A stretch of DNA of 64,000 bases from Brucella pituitosa (GCF_003049685.1 NZ_PYSY02000002.1:558001-622000); one strand, 5' to 3'; shown: positions 44,383 to 54,159, numbered from the stretch's first letter. Notes: generated by a model not told the origin, from the sequence alone. Numbers and translations are program-made.

Positions 44383-45555
44383 TCAGAACGAACGCTGGAA
44401 GCGGACCACACCCTGCCAGGCATCCTGACCTTTAAGGATCGAGTTCTTGTCATCCCATTTGGTGTAGGAAACCTGTGGTGTGATGGTGAAACCCGGAACC
44501 AGCTGATAGGCAACGTTTGCACTGGCTGCGAAGGTCTTGGCGTCTTCATAGGCCAGCTGAACGTTAAAGACCGCCTTGCTGGTGGCTTTGAACTTGGCAC
44601 CACCCCAGACTGCCCAGTCGCCGCCCCATGTTCCATAGAAACTGTCGATGACACGCACACCGCGATAGGTGCTGCTACCACCGTCATGGACGACAGTACC
44701 TCCAGCATCGTAGTGGACATAGTGATCATCATTCGACTTATATGCGCCGAGCAGCCAGAGAGAGAACTGTTCAGTTACATTGACATCGAGACGAACCTTC
44801 CCGGCCCACTCTTCGTTGACGGCATCATAGGCGGCGACACCGGCAATCGACCCCCAACTCTGCGCATATTTCAAACCACCGACCACATGTGGTGTGTAAT
44901 CATCAATCACGCCATTCCAGTCGACATCAACATTATTGCCCTGCTCAAGCGCGATGATGGCCGAAAAGCCGTTTCCACCCTTGAAAGTGTAGCTGATCTG
45001 GTTGGTGCGATAGCCACCAGCGCTGATAACGTCGTCATTCAGCACATCACCGAAATATCCGGTGAAGGTATAAAATGCCGTGTCATCCAGACCAACGCGA
45101 AGGCCGCCCAGCTGAATGTAAGCGCGGTTGAGGGTGGTGCCGGCATCCACGCCATTGCCGAAGTTAAAGCGCGTTTCGGTAAAGGTCGAAAGCGTGCCGA
45201 GTTCGGTTTCCGAAGCCGTCGATGTGCGCAATGTGAAACGTGTGTTGTTGGTCCAGGTATCGTAAGATTTGCCGCGCGGGCTCAGATTATAGGCACTTCC
45301 GTCCGGAGCACGGCTGATGCCTGCACCACGGTAGTAGACGTTATCACCTCCCCTCAGGTCATAACGAACATAACCATGGATACGCAGGCAAGTTTCAGTG
45401 CCCGGAATGTAGAAATATCCCGCTCCATACGCATCGCAGACGCGGACATATTCTACAGCTTCTGGTTCCGGCGCGACGATTGCATCGGCGGCATTTGCAT
45501 TCGTAACCCCGAGAACAGCAAATGCCGAACCGATTACAGTGTTTTTCAGAATCAT
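44383..45555 (-). CDS. Outer-membrane porin, Porin_2 family (Omp2-like)
   Basis: Trimeric beta-barrel porin of 390 residues with a signal peptide [22 protein letters not shown]. The first mature segment has the Porin_2 hallmark [31 protein letters not shown], with a conserved Cys pair, and the chain ends in RFQRSF, with a C-terminal Phe for barrel insertion. Alternating aromatic strands fill the middle. It resembles the Omp2a/Omp2b porins of Brucella. The ATG at 45555 follows GGGGATAATT. It stands alone, with an AT-rich upstream region (45580-45790) that should hold its promoter. Confidence 0.93.
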   Translation of the reverse strand: MILKNTVIGSAFAVLGVTNANAADAIVAPEPEAVEYVRVCDAYGAGYFYIPGTETCLRIHGYVRYDLRGGDNVYYRGAGISRAPDGSAYNLSPRGKSYDTWTNNTRFTLRTSTASETELGTLSTFTETRFNFGNGVDAGTTLNRAYIQLGGLRVGLDDTAFYTFTGYFGDVLNDDVISAGGYRTNQISYTFKGGNGFSAIIALEQGNNVDVDWNGVIDDYTPHVVGGLKYAQSWGSIAGVAAYDAVNEEWAGKVRLDVNVTEQFSLWLLGAYKSNDDHYVHYDAGGTVVHDGGSSTYRGVRVIDSFYGTWGGDWAVWGGAKFKATSKAVFNVQLAYEDAKTFAASANVAYQLVPGFTITPQVSYTKWDDKNSILKGQDAWQGVVRFQRSF

Positions 45556-45805
45556 AATTATCCCCACTAACAATAAACAAAATCGTTCTATTTCAGAGGG
45601 ATAATCCTATTAAGGCAATTATATCTAATTATTGTAAAATATATGACAAATAATGTTTTATATAATAATATTCAAAATTGATATAATTACATAACTCAAC
45701 AAAATTGTATTCTATATATTTGACCAAAAGAAACAATATAAATTATATAATATTGATTACTTGCCCATTATTTTCTTTTTCACTCAATAATATTCGAACC
45801 ATCCG
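45556..45805. other. AT-rich region between porin and cysK
   Basis: About 250 bases with very low GC content from 45590 to 45790. No gene is supported. It should carry the porin promoter. The cysK gene ends here, and I see no clear intrinsic terminator. Confidence 0.5.
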
Positions 45806-46771
45806 CTAATCCGCTATGACTGGTTCTTGAAACAGTGACAAATAGCGCTCTCCGCTATCGGGCAGAACGGCAACGATGGTCTTTCCCGCATTCTCCGGGC
45901 GCTTCGCGATTTGAAGGGCCGCAGCAATGGCCGCCCCGGAAGACGTGCCGACCAGAAAGCCCTCTTCGCGCGCAACTGATAATGCAGCACGGCGCGCTTG
46001 CTCTGTCGTCACGGCAACGATTTCATCGACAATAGCCTTGTCGTAATTCTCTGGTAAAATTGTCTCATCAACTTCGGTGACTTTATGAACGCCTTCAATG
46101 GTTTCGGCTTTTGGATTATCGATTGAAGGCACGGAATCTGCCGTTGGCTCCACCAGAATGACACGAAGAGAAGGCTTCTTTTCCTTGAGATATTTACCCG
46201 CGCCGGAAATGGTGCCCCCCGTACCCACGGTGCTCACCAGAATATCCACCGCGCCATCCGTATCACGCCAAATTTCCGGACCGGTCGTTTCGAAATGGAT
46301 TGCTGGATTGGCAGGATTGGACCGTTGACCGGTATAGTAGGCGTCAGGATTTTCGCTGCGAATACGATCAAGCACCTTTTGCAGAGCCCCTGGCTCCAGC
46401 AGCTCGTCATTATCAATCAGCACAATTTCGGACCCGAACTGGCGCAGGATATTGATCTTGTCTTCGCTGATCGTATCACGCAGATAAAACTTCGTCCGAT
46501 AGCCCTTTGCGGCAGCCACAGCCGCAATACCAATGCCGGTATTTCCGCTGGTCAGGTCTACCAGAAGATCACCCGGCTTAATCTTACCGGCACGCTCGGC
46601 GTCCCGAATAATCCCCCATGCTGTACGGTCTTTAATGCTGCCAGCCGGATTGAGATATTCGATTTTTGCGAGAAGTCGCACAGAAACGTCATTGCTCTTC
46701 TGAAGGCGTGAGAATGCAACCAGAGGCGTATTGCCGACAAGCTCCGAAAAGCCATTGCGTATTTTACCCAT
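45806..46771 (-). CDS. cysK: Cysteine synthase (O-acetylserine sulfhydrylase)
   Basis: PLP enzyme of 321 residues that makes cysteine from O-acetylserine and sulfide. The PLP lysine is K47 in LNPAGSIKDRTAW, the substrate loop is TSGNTGIG, and the phosphate-binding loop is VGTGGTISGAGKYL. Length and motifs agree with CysK; the close relative CysM cannot be fully excluded. The ATG at 46771 follows AAGGAGTGG. A longer frame from 46801 has no ribosome site. It lies next to the sulfonate-type transporter, consistent with sulfur assimilation. Confidence 0.9.
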   Translation of the reverse strand: MGKIRNGFSELVGNTPLVAFSRLQKSNDVSVRLLAKIEYLNPAGSIKDRTAWGIIRDAERAGKIKPGDLLVDLTSGNTGIGIAAVAAAKGYRTKFYLRDTISEDKINILRQFGSEIVLIDNDELLEPGALQKVLDRIRSENPDAYYTGQRSNPANPAIHFETTGPEIWRDTDGAVDILVSTVGTGGTISGAGKYLKEKKPSLRVILVEPTADSVPSIDNPKAETIEGVHKVTEVDETILPENYDKAIVDEIVAVTTEQARRAALSVAREEGFLVGTSSGAAIAAALQIAKRPENAGKTIVAVLPDSGERYLSLFQEPVIAD

Positions 46772-46939
46772 GATCCACTCCTTCTTGCCAACAGGCATCA
46801 AAATTCAAGGTCTAATTTTCACCAACCGCTGAATTTTATTAAGAAAATTATTCACTTAGTTCGCCCGGCACATAGATTTGCAATCCATTGCAGGAGGCCT
46901 CTTTGCATTTATATTCGCGCAGCAACGTTGTCCGGATCA

Positions 46940-48751
46940 TCATGAATGATGTCCTCTATTCGATAGGCTGACCGGATTCGCGCGAGCTTTCTGGATCGCA
47001 GCTGCGAGGGTCGAAAAGCTTAAATCTTCACGCACTGACCATCGAAATCGTATCCAGCCATTCTGATCCACGAGAAAGCTTGTCTCTTGGGACGTTGGTG
47101 TCAAAAGCTGCACAGCAAGAGCCGCAGTCTGGTCGGGAACATCGCATTTTTTTGCCCCACCATCGTTGTCGACGGCAAAGACATTCAGCTGCTGACTCTG
47201 AAGACTAAGCAACCAAAAGCTGTCAGATTGGCGCCCCACGTCATGCCGCTCCTCATCGCAATAGACCGTGATGCGTGGGCTCGCAGCCGGATAAACTTCA
47301 CCATCAGGCGCAGGCAAACTGATCGTCCGGGTGGAAGCAATCATGCGGATATAGTCTACAATCGACCACGCGGTTTTCGCATCCAGGGCCGATCCGAAAC
47401 CGGGCATGGATTGCCGACCATCTTGTAACTCCTTGCCATGCATGATCGTCCAGAAGATTTCACCGTCACTGCGATCCGCAAACAAGGGAGCGGTCAGATC
47501 GGGCGGCCATACCGGATCGCCTGTTGCCTGTTCACCGCGACCGCGCCCGTCATTGCCATGACAGGAGGCACAATTGCCTCCGAAAGCCGCAGCCCCCCGC
47601 GCAATCGTAATGGACGTATAGGATGTGGGCGAGCGCAGAAAGCTTGCCTCATTGGCATCCTGAACAAACAATCCGATGCGCGGTAACTGGAACAATGCAA
47701 AGCCGATAACTGCCACGACAATGATCGCTGGCCAACGCCATTTCGGCAGAAACAGACAGCCGATACCGATCAGAAGTGCCAGCAGAAGTGGCTTGAAGCT
47801 GCGCCATGCGGCATCGACAAGAAACGCATCACCCAGAATATTGTCGCGCAACCGATAGGCAAAAGGCCAGATAATATCCTCATGCACACCGGGTGGTTGT
47901 GTTGCGAGAAGGGATGCTGCGAGAAACACCATGAGGCCAATAGTTGCTTCAAAGATCAGCGCATAGCGAAGCCCTTTGCCGCTGCTGCCGTCACGGCTCA
48001 GCCAGAAACGATTAAGTGCTGCAAGTGCCAGCATGGCAGCCAGAAGCGCGACCTTAACGATCATTATCCTGCCGTAAGTCGTACCAACCAGCCCCGATAA
48101 TCCACCTGTCAAAAGCCATCCTGCAATTGTGGCGCCTGCAATAAGAACTGCAACAAAAACAATGCCAAACAGAGAAAAGCGCCGCGCGGCCTGAAGGCCT
48201 TCAACACGCGAAACACGTAAGAGAAAATAGAGCGGCAAGAGCGATCCGAACCATAGCGCGCCTGCAATCACATGCGCTGATACGGCCAGCGGTAGCCAGA
48301 TAGTATCAGCTGCTGCGGCGTGTCCCATGCGTATCTGAAGACCAAGCGCCAGAACAGCGATCAAAAACAAAAGGACACGGATGGCTTGAGATTTTATCGC
48401 GTAAGGCAGGAGCACAACGACAAGCACGATTGCCAAGGCGCGCAGGCACGATGCAATGCCGAAGGCAGTTCCAATAAGACCGCTTGGGAGAAAAGCGAAT
48501 GCGTCGAAAAGACTATTCGCACCTGAGAGCAATGAGAACTGAAGTGGCGCCCACAGGACCAGTCCAAAAGCGCTGATTGCCACGGAATAGCCACAAAGTA
48601 GCCACCATAACCTCACAAAAGCCGCAAGTTGGCCTTCGCTTATTGTGCTGGGAACGAGCAATATGCGAAAAAACATAGCCCCTGCAAACATCGCAAGGCC
48701 AACAAGATTGAGGCATCGCACAAGCGCAATGACAATATCAATTCCGGTCAT
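46940..48751 (-). CDS. copD: CopD-family copper-resistance membrane protein fused to a cytochrome c domain
   Basis: Protein of 603 residues. Residues 1-360 have about ten hydrophobic segments of the CopD type (GALWFGSLLPLYFLLR, ALNRFWL). A periplasmic part follows, with a CASCH heme c site at 394-398 and a GKELQDGRQSMPGFG loop with a probable Met ligand. A C-terminal segment of about 120 residues is of unknown fold. The start at 48751 gives a CopD-like first helix; an upstream frame start at 48832 overlaps copC. CopC lies 14 bases upstream, and both are on the strand of the sulfonate-type transporter. Copper uptake or delivery to a cuproenzyme is likely. Confidence 0.82.
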   Translation of the reverse strand: MTGIDIVIALVRCLNLVGLAMFAGAMFFRILLVPSTISEGQLAAFVRLWWLLCGYSVAISAFGLVLWAPLQFSLLSGANSLFDAFAFLPSGLIGTAFGIASCLRALAIVLVVVLLPYAIKSQAIRVLLFLIAVLALGLQIRMGHAAAADTIWLPLAVSAHVIAGALWFGSLLPLYFLLRVSRVEGLQAARRFSLFGIVFVAVLIAGATIAGWLLTGGLSGLVGTTYGRIMIVKVALLAAMLALAALNRFWLSRDGSSGKGLRYALIFEATIGLMVFLAASLLATQPPGVHEDIIWPFAYRLRDNILGDAFLVDAAWRSFKPLLLALLIGIGCLFLPKWRWPAIIVVAVIGFALFQLPRIGLFVQDANEASFLRSPTSYTSITIARGAAAFGGNCASCHGNDGRGRGEQATGDPVWPPDLTAPLFADRSDGEIFWTIMHGKELQDGRQSMPGFGSALDAKTAWSIVDYIRMIASTRTISLPAPDGEVYPAASPRITVYCDEERHDVGRQSDSFWLLSLQSQQLNVFAVDNDGGAKKCDVPDQTAALAVQLLTPTSQETSFLVDQNGWIRFRWSVREDLSFSTLAAAIQKARANPVSLSNRGHHS

Positions 48752-48765
48752 TGCGCCCGGCAACC

Positions 48766-49125
48766 TTACTTTACAATCTTGAACTTGAATGAGCCTTCGG
48801 TGCGATGCGTATCGACCGACGCAGCGCCCCACTCGACCGTGTAAGTCCCCGACTTCAAGGCTGGCGGTGTGACCGAAAGCGTCTTTGTGTTGCCGTCAAC
48901 ATGTTCAGGCTTACTGGTCTCGATAGTTGCCCCGCTCTCATCTTTCAGAACAAGTTTGCTAAGGCCGAGTTCCAGCGCTTCTGTATATTCGATGGAAACA
49001 ACCGCAGGCGTTTTATTGAGCACAGCGTCTTCGGCTGGCTCGGATTGTGCGAGATGCGCATGTGCATAAAGTTGCGTCATCGACCCCAATAAAAGGACCG
49101 TTGTAAGAATTGCTTTTTTGAACAT
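48766..49125 (-). CDS. copC: CopC-family periplasmic copper-binding protein
   Basis: Periplasmic Cu-binding protein of 119 residues. The signal peptide FKKAILTTVLLLGSMTQLYA ends at A21, so the mature protein begins HAHLAQ, or HLAQ if cut after A23. In either case, an N-terminal His is exposed. D105 and H107 in SVDTHRTEG lie at the mature positions of the Asp/His that complete the Cu(II) site (about D83 and H85 in known CopC). It is 15 bases downstream of the ABC ATPase and 14 bases upstream of copD. It lacks the Met-rich Cu(I) stretch of plasmid CopC. Confidence 0.9.
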   Translation of the reverse strand: MFKKAILTTVLLLGSMTQLYAHAHLAQSEPAEDAVLNKTPAVVSIEYTEALELGLSKLVLKDESGATIETSKPEHVDGNTKTLSVTPPALKSGTYTVEWGAASVDTHRTEGSFKFKIVK

Positions 49126-49140
49126 ATTTCTTTCCTGTTT

Positions 49141-49947
49141 TTACCAGTCGGCATCCAGCCCAAGATGCGCAAGCGCCTGCCTGCGCAGTTCCGCTAGTCG
49201 CGGATCGCCACGATGGCGTGGATAGCTGAGATCCACTTTAAGTTCGGCTTCGATGCTTGCCGGACGGTTGCCAAAGATGATCACCCGTTGTGCAAGGAAG
49301 ATCGCTTCCTCGACATCATGTGTGACGAGCAGTGTGGTAAAGCCGTTGCGCTGCCAAAGATCCAGAAGCTCAGCCTGCATGGCAAGCCGCGTCAGGGAAT
49401 CGAGTTTCCCCAATGGCTCATCCAGAATGAGCAATTTCGGATCATTAACGAGCGCACGCGCCAAGGCTGCACGCTGCGCCATGCCGCCCGAAAGCTGGCG
49501 CGGATAAGCATTGGCAAAAGCCGACAATCCCACCAGCTCAATCGCTTCATCGATCCGGTGTCCCTGAGTTTTCAGCACGCCACGCGCCTGAAGCCCCAAA
49601 GCCACGTTGTCCCGCACCGTTCGCCACGGATAAAGTGTGGGGTCCTGAAAGACCACCACGCGCGACGGATTTGGTCCGAGGATTTCCTCGCCATCGGCCA
49701 GAATCCGCCCTTCGCTTGGCGGTTCCAACCCGGCAGCGAGCCGCAAAAGCGTACTCTTGCCGCAACCCGATGGGCCCAGAATAGCGACAAACTCACCGGG
49801 TTTCACATCAAGCTCGATGTGGTTGAGAACCGGCAATGACTTACCTTCAAGACCAAAGCGATGGCTCACATTCTCAACCTGAATATGAAAGCCACGGCTT
49901 TCATCAGCAGAGGCGGCAGGCGTTTGTTTGAGGGCAGCATTCACCAT
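49141..49947 (-). CDS. ssuB: Nitrate/sulfonate/taurine-type ABC transporter ATPase
   Basis: ATP-binding subunit of 268 residues. Walker A is GPSGCGKSTLL, the Q-loop is VFQDPTLYPWRTV, the signature is LSGGMAQRAALARAL and Walker B is LLILDEPLGKLD, followed by DVEEAIFLAQRV. This is the SsuB/TauB class. The start at 49947 follows AAGGGGG and overlaps the permease stop by 7 bases. It shares the import of an aliphatic sulfonate or similar oxyanion compound with SsuA and SsuC. The gene name marks the family, not a proven substrate. Confidence 0.9.
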   Translation of the reverse strand: MVNAALKQTPAASADESRGFHIQVENVSHRFGLEGKSLPVLNHIELDVKPGEFVAILGPSGCGKSTLLRLAAGLEPPSEGRILADGEEILGPNPSRVVVFQDPTLYPWRTVRDNVALGLQARGVLKTQGHRIDEAIELVGLSAFANAYPRQLSGGMAQRAALARALVNDPKLLILDEPLGKLDSLTRLAMQAELLDLWQRNGFTTLLVTHDVEEAIFLAQRVIIFGNRPASIEAELKVDLSYPRHRGDPRLAELRRQALAHLGLDADW

Positions 49948-50963
49948 TTCACATCCCCCTTCTGCCATGTCAGAACGCGATCACGCACCGTAAAGAGCAG
50001 CGTAATCAGACCGGAAAACACAATCGCCATGATAATGAGCGCGCCATAGAGATTGTTATAGGCCGCCCAGCCTTGCGCCCATTGCAGATACCAGCCGAGA
50101 CCGGACTTGACGCCCATCATTTCAGCGGCGACCAGCACCGAGAAAGATGCACCCAACCCCATGAAAAGACCGACAAAAACATGCGGCAATGCTGCGGGAA
50201 TTGCGACGCGCAGGATCAGGAACAACTGACTGGCGCCCAGAGTGCGTGCAACGTCGTAATAGGCTTTATCGACACTCGCCACGCCCGACCATGTCAGAAC
50301 CGTAAGCGGGAACCACGTTGCCAGCGCAATCAGAAACACTGCGGCTGAAAAGCCTGACGGAAAAAAATAGAACGCCATTGGCAACAATGCAGTCGATGGA
50401 ATTGGCCCCAGAAACCGCAACACCGGATGAACCCAATAACCGATTGCCTGTACCCAGCCGATGGAAACACCAGTCAGAAAGCCCGCAATCGCACCAAGCA
50501 CAAAACCGGAGGCCAGAAGCTTGAACGAGTTATAGAGGCTGTCGAGCAGACGCGGCCAATCATCGAGATAGACTTCGAGCAGAGAAGAAGGCGGCTGGAA
50601 AAACGGCACAGGGAGCCATGCGAACTTGGCCGTAAGCAATTCCCAAACACCAAAGAATATCGCCAGAGCCGTCAGCCATGGCGACCAGTAAACCAGCCTT
50701 TTGCCAAATGCCGGATAGGCGGCAACCAATGCCGCACCGATTGCCAGAAGGATCGTCCAGCCAATGAATAGTCCATTGGTTTCACGAACATAAAGCGGCT
50801 CGGCAAACCCAACCACCACATTGGGAAGGAAGACGGAAATAGCACTCACGATGGCCCAGGCGATCACCGCCACGAAGGGCCATAGCGAACGACGAAGCGC
50901 GGAGGGCAGAGCCTCCCGCGCATCGTCCTTGGACGAGATATAGACGGCGTCAGGTGATGACAT
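49941..50963 (-). CDS. ssuC: Sulfonate-type ABC transporter permease with N-terminal extension
   Basis: Inner-membrane permease of 340 residues. The EAA loop VARTLGASQLFLILRVAIPAALPHVF and WYLQWAQGWAAYNNLYGALI are typical of SsuC/TauC. The usual length is about 260 residues. Here about 80 extra N-terminal residues add two membrane helices (FVAVIAWAIVSAISVFLPNV and IGWTILLAIGAALVAAYPAF) before the normal six. The ATG at 50963 overlaps the end of ssuA by 14 bases; longer upstream frames overlap ssuA fully and are not believable. Confidence 0.9.
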   Translation of the reverse strand: MSSPDAVYISSKDDAREALPSALRRSLWPFVAVIAWAIVSAISVFLPNVVVGFAEPLYVRETNGLFIGWTILLAIGAALVAAYPAFGKRLVYWSPWLTALAIFFGVWELLTAKFAWLPVPFFQPPSSLLEVYLDDWPRLLDSLYNSFKLLASGFVLGAIAGFLTGVSIGWVQAIGYWVHPVLRFLGPIPSTALLPMAFYFFPSGFSAAVFLIALATWFPLTVLTWSGVASVDKAYYDVARTLGASQLFLILRVAIPAALPHVFVGLFMGLGASFSVLVAAEMMGVKSGLGWYLQWAQGWAAYNNLYGALIIMAIVFSGLITLLFTVRDRVLTWQKGDVKW

Positions 50964-51984
50964 TGGCGACGATCTTTTCGGCAAATGCATCCGTATTGGT
51001 ATTTGGCCGGATGACATTGATGATCTTGAGCTCATCCACGAACAGAGCGACATCCTTGCGCAAGGCATCACCCGTCGAATGGTGGTCATGCGTGTGACTG
51101 CGCAGGATACGCGCCACGTCCGTTGCAGAGACATTACCCGGAACGAAAGGTGCAAAGATTTCAGCACTTTCATCCGGATGCGCTGCAGTCCATGCCTGCG
51201 CCTCTACGATTGCACGCGACAAAGCGCTCGCAACTTCCGGCTCGTCACGAACCAGACTGCCGCGCAGACCCAACACACAGCAGGCAGAGTTGACATACTG
51301 CCCATCAAGATTGGTCGCGACTTCCTTGAGGCCATCACGCTCGCGCTGGAGGAAGGCGTGCGGATCATCGCCAGCCACGGCCTGCACTTCACCCTTCTTC
51401 AAGGCTTCCGCAAAAAGATCAGCCGGATATTGCAGCCACTCGATTTCGGTATCCGGATTGATACCCTGCTTGGCCGCCTGAATAGCGAAGAAGTTGCGGA
51501 TGGGGCTTGCCTGATCGCTGACAGCAACCTTTTTGCCTTTCAGATCAGCAATCGAATTGATGCCTGAATCGGGCGCTGCCAGAAGGCGCATACAGCCGCC
51601 ATGCGTTCCGACAGTCAGCGATACGTCAAACCCCTGCTCCAGTGGCTTCAGCCAGCGCAGCGCCATGCCGATGCCGCCATCTGCCTTGCCGGTGGCAATT
51701 GCCTGAAGCAGCTGATCGGTTGGGCCAGAGAAATTGACCGGTTCGACAGTCAGGCCATATTTCTCAAACAAACCTTTCTTGAGCGCAACCGAAATTGGCG
51801 ACTGACACACAGCTGTCTGCCCCCAGGCCAGCTTGATCACTCTCGGAGAAGATGAAGTGCTCTGTGCGAATGCCTTGCGCACAAAGCCATCGGAGCCACC
51901 AATGGCTGCCGCACCAAGACCAACTGCGGATGCCCCCAGAAAAGCACGCCGAGATAGATAAGATTTCTTATTTTCGGAAGTCAT
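50950..51984 (-). CDS. ssuA: Sulfonate-type ABC transporter binding protein, Tat signal
   Basis: Periplasmic binding protein of 344 residues of the NMT1/SsuA/TauA class. The N-terminus has a twin-arginine signal, SRRAFLGASAVGLGAAA, cleaved near AFAQS at residue 41. The mature part has VIKLAWGQTAVCQSPISVALKKGLFEKYGL and the loop GKADGGIGMALRWLKPL, which are typical of nitrate/sulfonate-family binding proteins. A Tat signal is common for this class in Hyphomicrobiales. It is the first gene of the run leading to copCD. The 188-base AT-rich gap upstream should hold its promoter. Confidence 0.9.
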   Translation of the reverse strand: MTSENKKSYLSRRAFLGASAVGLGAAAIGGSDGFVRKAFAQSTSSSPRVIKLAWGQTAVCQSPISVALKKGLFEKYGLTVEPVNFSGPTDQLLQAIATGKADGGIGMALRWLKPLEQGFDVSLTVGTHGGCMRLLAAPDSGINSIADLKGKKVAVSDQASPIRNFFAIQAAKQGINPDTEIEWLQYPADLFAEALKKGEVQAVAGDDPHAFLQRERDGLKEVATNLDGQYVNSACCVLGLRGSLVRDEPEVASALSRAIVEAQAWTAAHPDESAEIFAPFVPGNVSATDVARILRSHTHDHHSTGDALRKDVALFVDELKIINVIRPNTNTDAFAEKIVANVIT

Positions 51985-52121
51985 GCAATCACCCTGCTTA
52001 TAAAGAAAGATGATTGAACTTATTTATATAATTAAAATAATGTGAGGAATTTATATTTAAAATTAAATAGACAGTTGAAAATTATTTCTTTTAAATTTTT
52101 CAATAATTCCTAAAATAGGAA

Positions 52122-52147
52122 AAGCCGAAGAATATATTCTTCGGCTT
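52122..52147 (-). terminator. Terminator after the FMN reductase gene
   Basis: A perfect 26-base palindrome (aagccgaagaata and its complement) lies 26 bases past the reductase stop. On the minus strand it is followed by TTCCTATTTT. It ends the monooxygenase transcript before the ssuA promoter. Confidence 0.85.
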
Positions 52148-52172
52148 ACGATAATATATACTTTAAACAAAT

Positions 52173-52721
52173 TTATAACCCAAGCAATCGATAACCGCCA
52201 CCGTGATAAAGAAGCGGCTCACCTCCGCCTGTCACAATCTTCAGTGCCCGTCCGATAATGATAGCGTGGGTATGGCGCTCAATAACGTCCTCAACCGCAC
52301 AATCGACCGAGGCCAACGCGCCATGCAACGCCAGCGCGCCGCTTTCCAGTGCATACCACTCACCACCATCATAGCGAGCAGCCCCCTTGATACCATCTTT
52401 GCCCGCGAAACGATCAGCAATGGCCTGTTGACCGGCAGACAGAATATTGACGCAAAAATGGTTGTGACGGCTGATCACCGGCCAGACCGAGGAACCACGG
52501 TTGATGTTCACGATGATTGTTGGAGGATCGACAGACAGTGCCGTCGCTGACGTCACTGTTGCGCCCGTGCGTCCTTCGTCAAACCCCGCTGTAACAACGC
52601 TTACCCCACCCGCTAGCTGTCGCATAGCGGCCTTGAGTTCACCTGGAGAAACCTCGATATCTACAGGCTCTTCAACATACTGCGGAATACTCTCGCGGAG
52701 ATATGTTACCGTTGATCCCAT
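52173..52721 (-). CDS. Flavin reductase (FMN-dependent, flavin_reduct domain)
   Basis: Cytoplasmic flavin reductase of 182 residues. The family stretches are LKAAMRQLAGGVSVVTAGFDEGRTGATVTSATALSVDPPTIIV, FCVNILSAGQQAIADRFAG, and the C-terminal PLLYHGGGYRLLG. It should supply reduced FMN to the two-component monooxygenases encoded just upstream. It is the last gene of the LLM cluster, 152 bases after the NtaA-type gene, so it may have its own promoter or be read through. Confidence 0.92.
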   Translation of the reverse strand: MGSTVTYLRESIPQYVEEPVDIEVSPGELKAAMRQLAGGVSVVTAGFDEGRTGATVTSATALSVDPPTIIVNINRGSSVWPVISRHNHFCVNILSAGQQAIADRFAGKDGIKGAARYDGGEWYALESGALALHGALASVDCAVEDVIERHTHAIIIGRALKIVTGGGEPLLYHGGGYRLLGL

Positions 52722-52873
52722 GTCTGTTTATTACTCCAGATTTATCAATCCGTCACACGGTAGCAGCGCTCGACAGATTGGCCGAGAATGCGCTTTCTAT
52801 ATTCGACTGATTTTGTAGAAAATTAGAACCAGCAACGGCGCAATTACGCGCCACTGCTTATTGTTCTTGGCGG

Positions 52874-54142
52874 TTAAGCTGATACGCCGAGATTATCTTT
52901 CAATGTTTCTCCGGCATAATCGCTGCGGAACACGCCTTTGTCCTGAAGGATCGGTACAACCTTTTCAACGAATTCGTCGAAGCCTCCGGGCGTAAGGTGC
53001 GGCGCAAACACGAACCCATCGGCTGCATCAGCCTGAACATAGGCGTTGATTTCGTCCGCTATAGTCTGCGGCGTGCCAACAAATTGCTGACGCGCTGTAA
53101 CCTTAATAATCAGGTCACGGATGCTAAGCTTGTCACGTTCAGCGAGCTCGCGCCATGCACGCGCCGTATCAATGCGGTCATCATAACGATTGGCGCGCCC
53201 GAGAGCCAATTGCTCGTGTGCAACATCCGGCTCCAATTCCGGAAGCGGTCCATCCGGATCATAGTTTGAAAGATCGCGGTTCCATACCTGTTCCAGAAAA
53301 GTAATTGCCGATCTTGGACTGACCTGCTGCAGACGGATTTCCCGAAGCTTTTCTTCTGCATCTTCCTGCGTATCGCCCAAAACGAAATTGGCGCCCGGCA
53401 GGATTTTCAGCGAATCCGGACTACGCCCATAATGAGCCAAACGCTGCTTCACATCGCGATAAAATTCCTGCCCCGCTTCCAGTGTGCCATGGCGGGAATA
53501 GATGACATCGGCGTGGCTTGCGGCAAGCTCGCGCCCTTCCTGCGAGTCGCCAGCCTGTGCAATAACGGGCGCGCCTTGCGGTAGCGGTGCCAGATCTGAG
53601 TGACCAGCAATGTCAAAATGCTTGCCCTTGAAAGCAAAATCACCTCCAGCCCAGATTTTTTGCGCGGCATCAAGAAATTCGCGCGCACGCTCATAGCGTT
53701 CCTTGAAGGGCAGATGATCGCCTCGCCGGAAATTCGCGCCAGTAAATGCACCCGGTGATGTCACCACATTCCAGCCTGCACGCCCGTCGGAGAGAGTGTC
53801 AAAAGTCGCAAGCTGTCGCGCAAGCGCATAGGGTTCGTTGAATGTGGTTGTTAGCGTACCGATAAGGCCCACATTTTCGGTGATTGCAGAGAGTGCGGTG
53901 AGAATAGCCAGCGTATTGGGCCGACCAGCAACATCAAGCTCGTGAAGCTTTCCCTTTTGCTCGCGCACGCGCAAGCCTTCCGCAAGAAAGATGAAATCAA
54001 ACTTCCCGCGCTCGACCGTTTCAGCAAAATGCTTGAACGAAGAAAACTCGATCTGGCTGCCCGCTGCCGGATCACTCCATACGGTGAAATTGTTGACGCC
54101 CGGAAACTGCGCTCCGAGAATAACCTGCTTCAGCTTTGTCAT
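52874..54142 (-). CDS. Flavin-dependent monooxygenase, NtaA/SnaA/DszA type (LLM 1)
   Basis: Luciferase-like monooxygenase of 422 residues with the TIM-barrel start MTKLKQVILGAQFPGVNNFTVWSD. Typical parts are FDFIFLAEGLRVREQ, LDTLSDGRAGWNVVTSPGAFTGANFRRG (flavin phosphate region) and GSDAPVIAQAGDSQEGRELAASHADVIYS-like stretches near residue 220. NtaA-type enzymes oxidise nitrilotriacetate, dibenzothiophene sulfone, pristinamycin and N-acetylated S-alkylcysteines. The ATG at 54142 is preferred over a TTG at 54163 because AAGGAACCGGG lies before it. It is translated next to LLM 2. Confidence 0.9.
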   Translation of the reverse strand: MTKLKQVILGAQFPGVNNFTVWSDPAAGSQIEFSSFKHFAETVERGKFDFIFLAEGLRVREQKGKLHELDVAGRPNTLAILTALSAITENVGLIGTLTTTFNEPYALARQLATFDTLSDGRAGWNVVTSPGAFTGANFRRGDHLPFKERYERAREFLDAAQKIWAGGDFAFKGKHFDIAGHSDLAPLPQGAPVIAQAGDSQEGRELAASHADVIYSRHGTLEAGQEFYRDVKQRLAHYGRSPDSLKILPGANFVLGDTQEDAEEKLREIRLQQVSPRSAITFLEQVWNRDLSNYDPDGPLPELEPDVAHEQLALGRANRYDDRIDTARAWRELAERDKLSIRDLIIKVTARQQFVGTPQTIADEINAYVQADAADGFVFAPHLTPGGFDEFVEKVVPILQDKGVFRSDYAGETLKDNLGVSA

Positions 54143-54159
54143 TTTCCCGGTTCCTTCGC

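Noticed and set aside
44359-45570. A 403-codon open frame on the plus strand
   Set aside because: It is antisense to the porin gene, which has a signal peptide, the Porin_2 hallmark and a C-terminal Phe. The antisense product has no recognisable motif.
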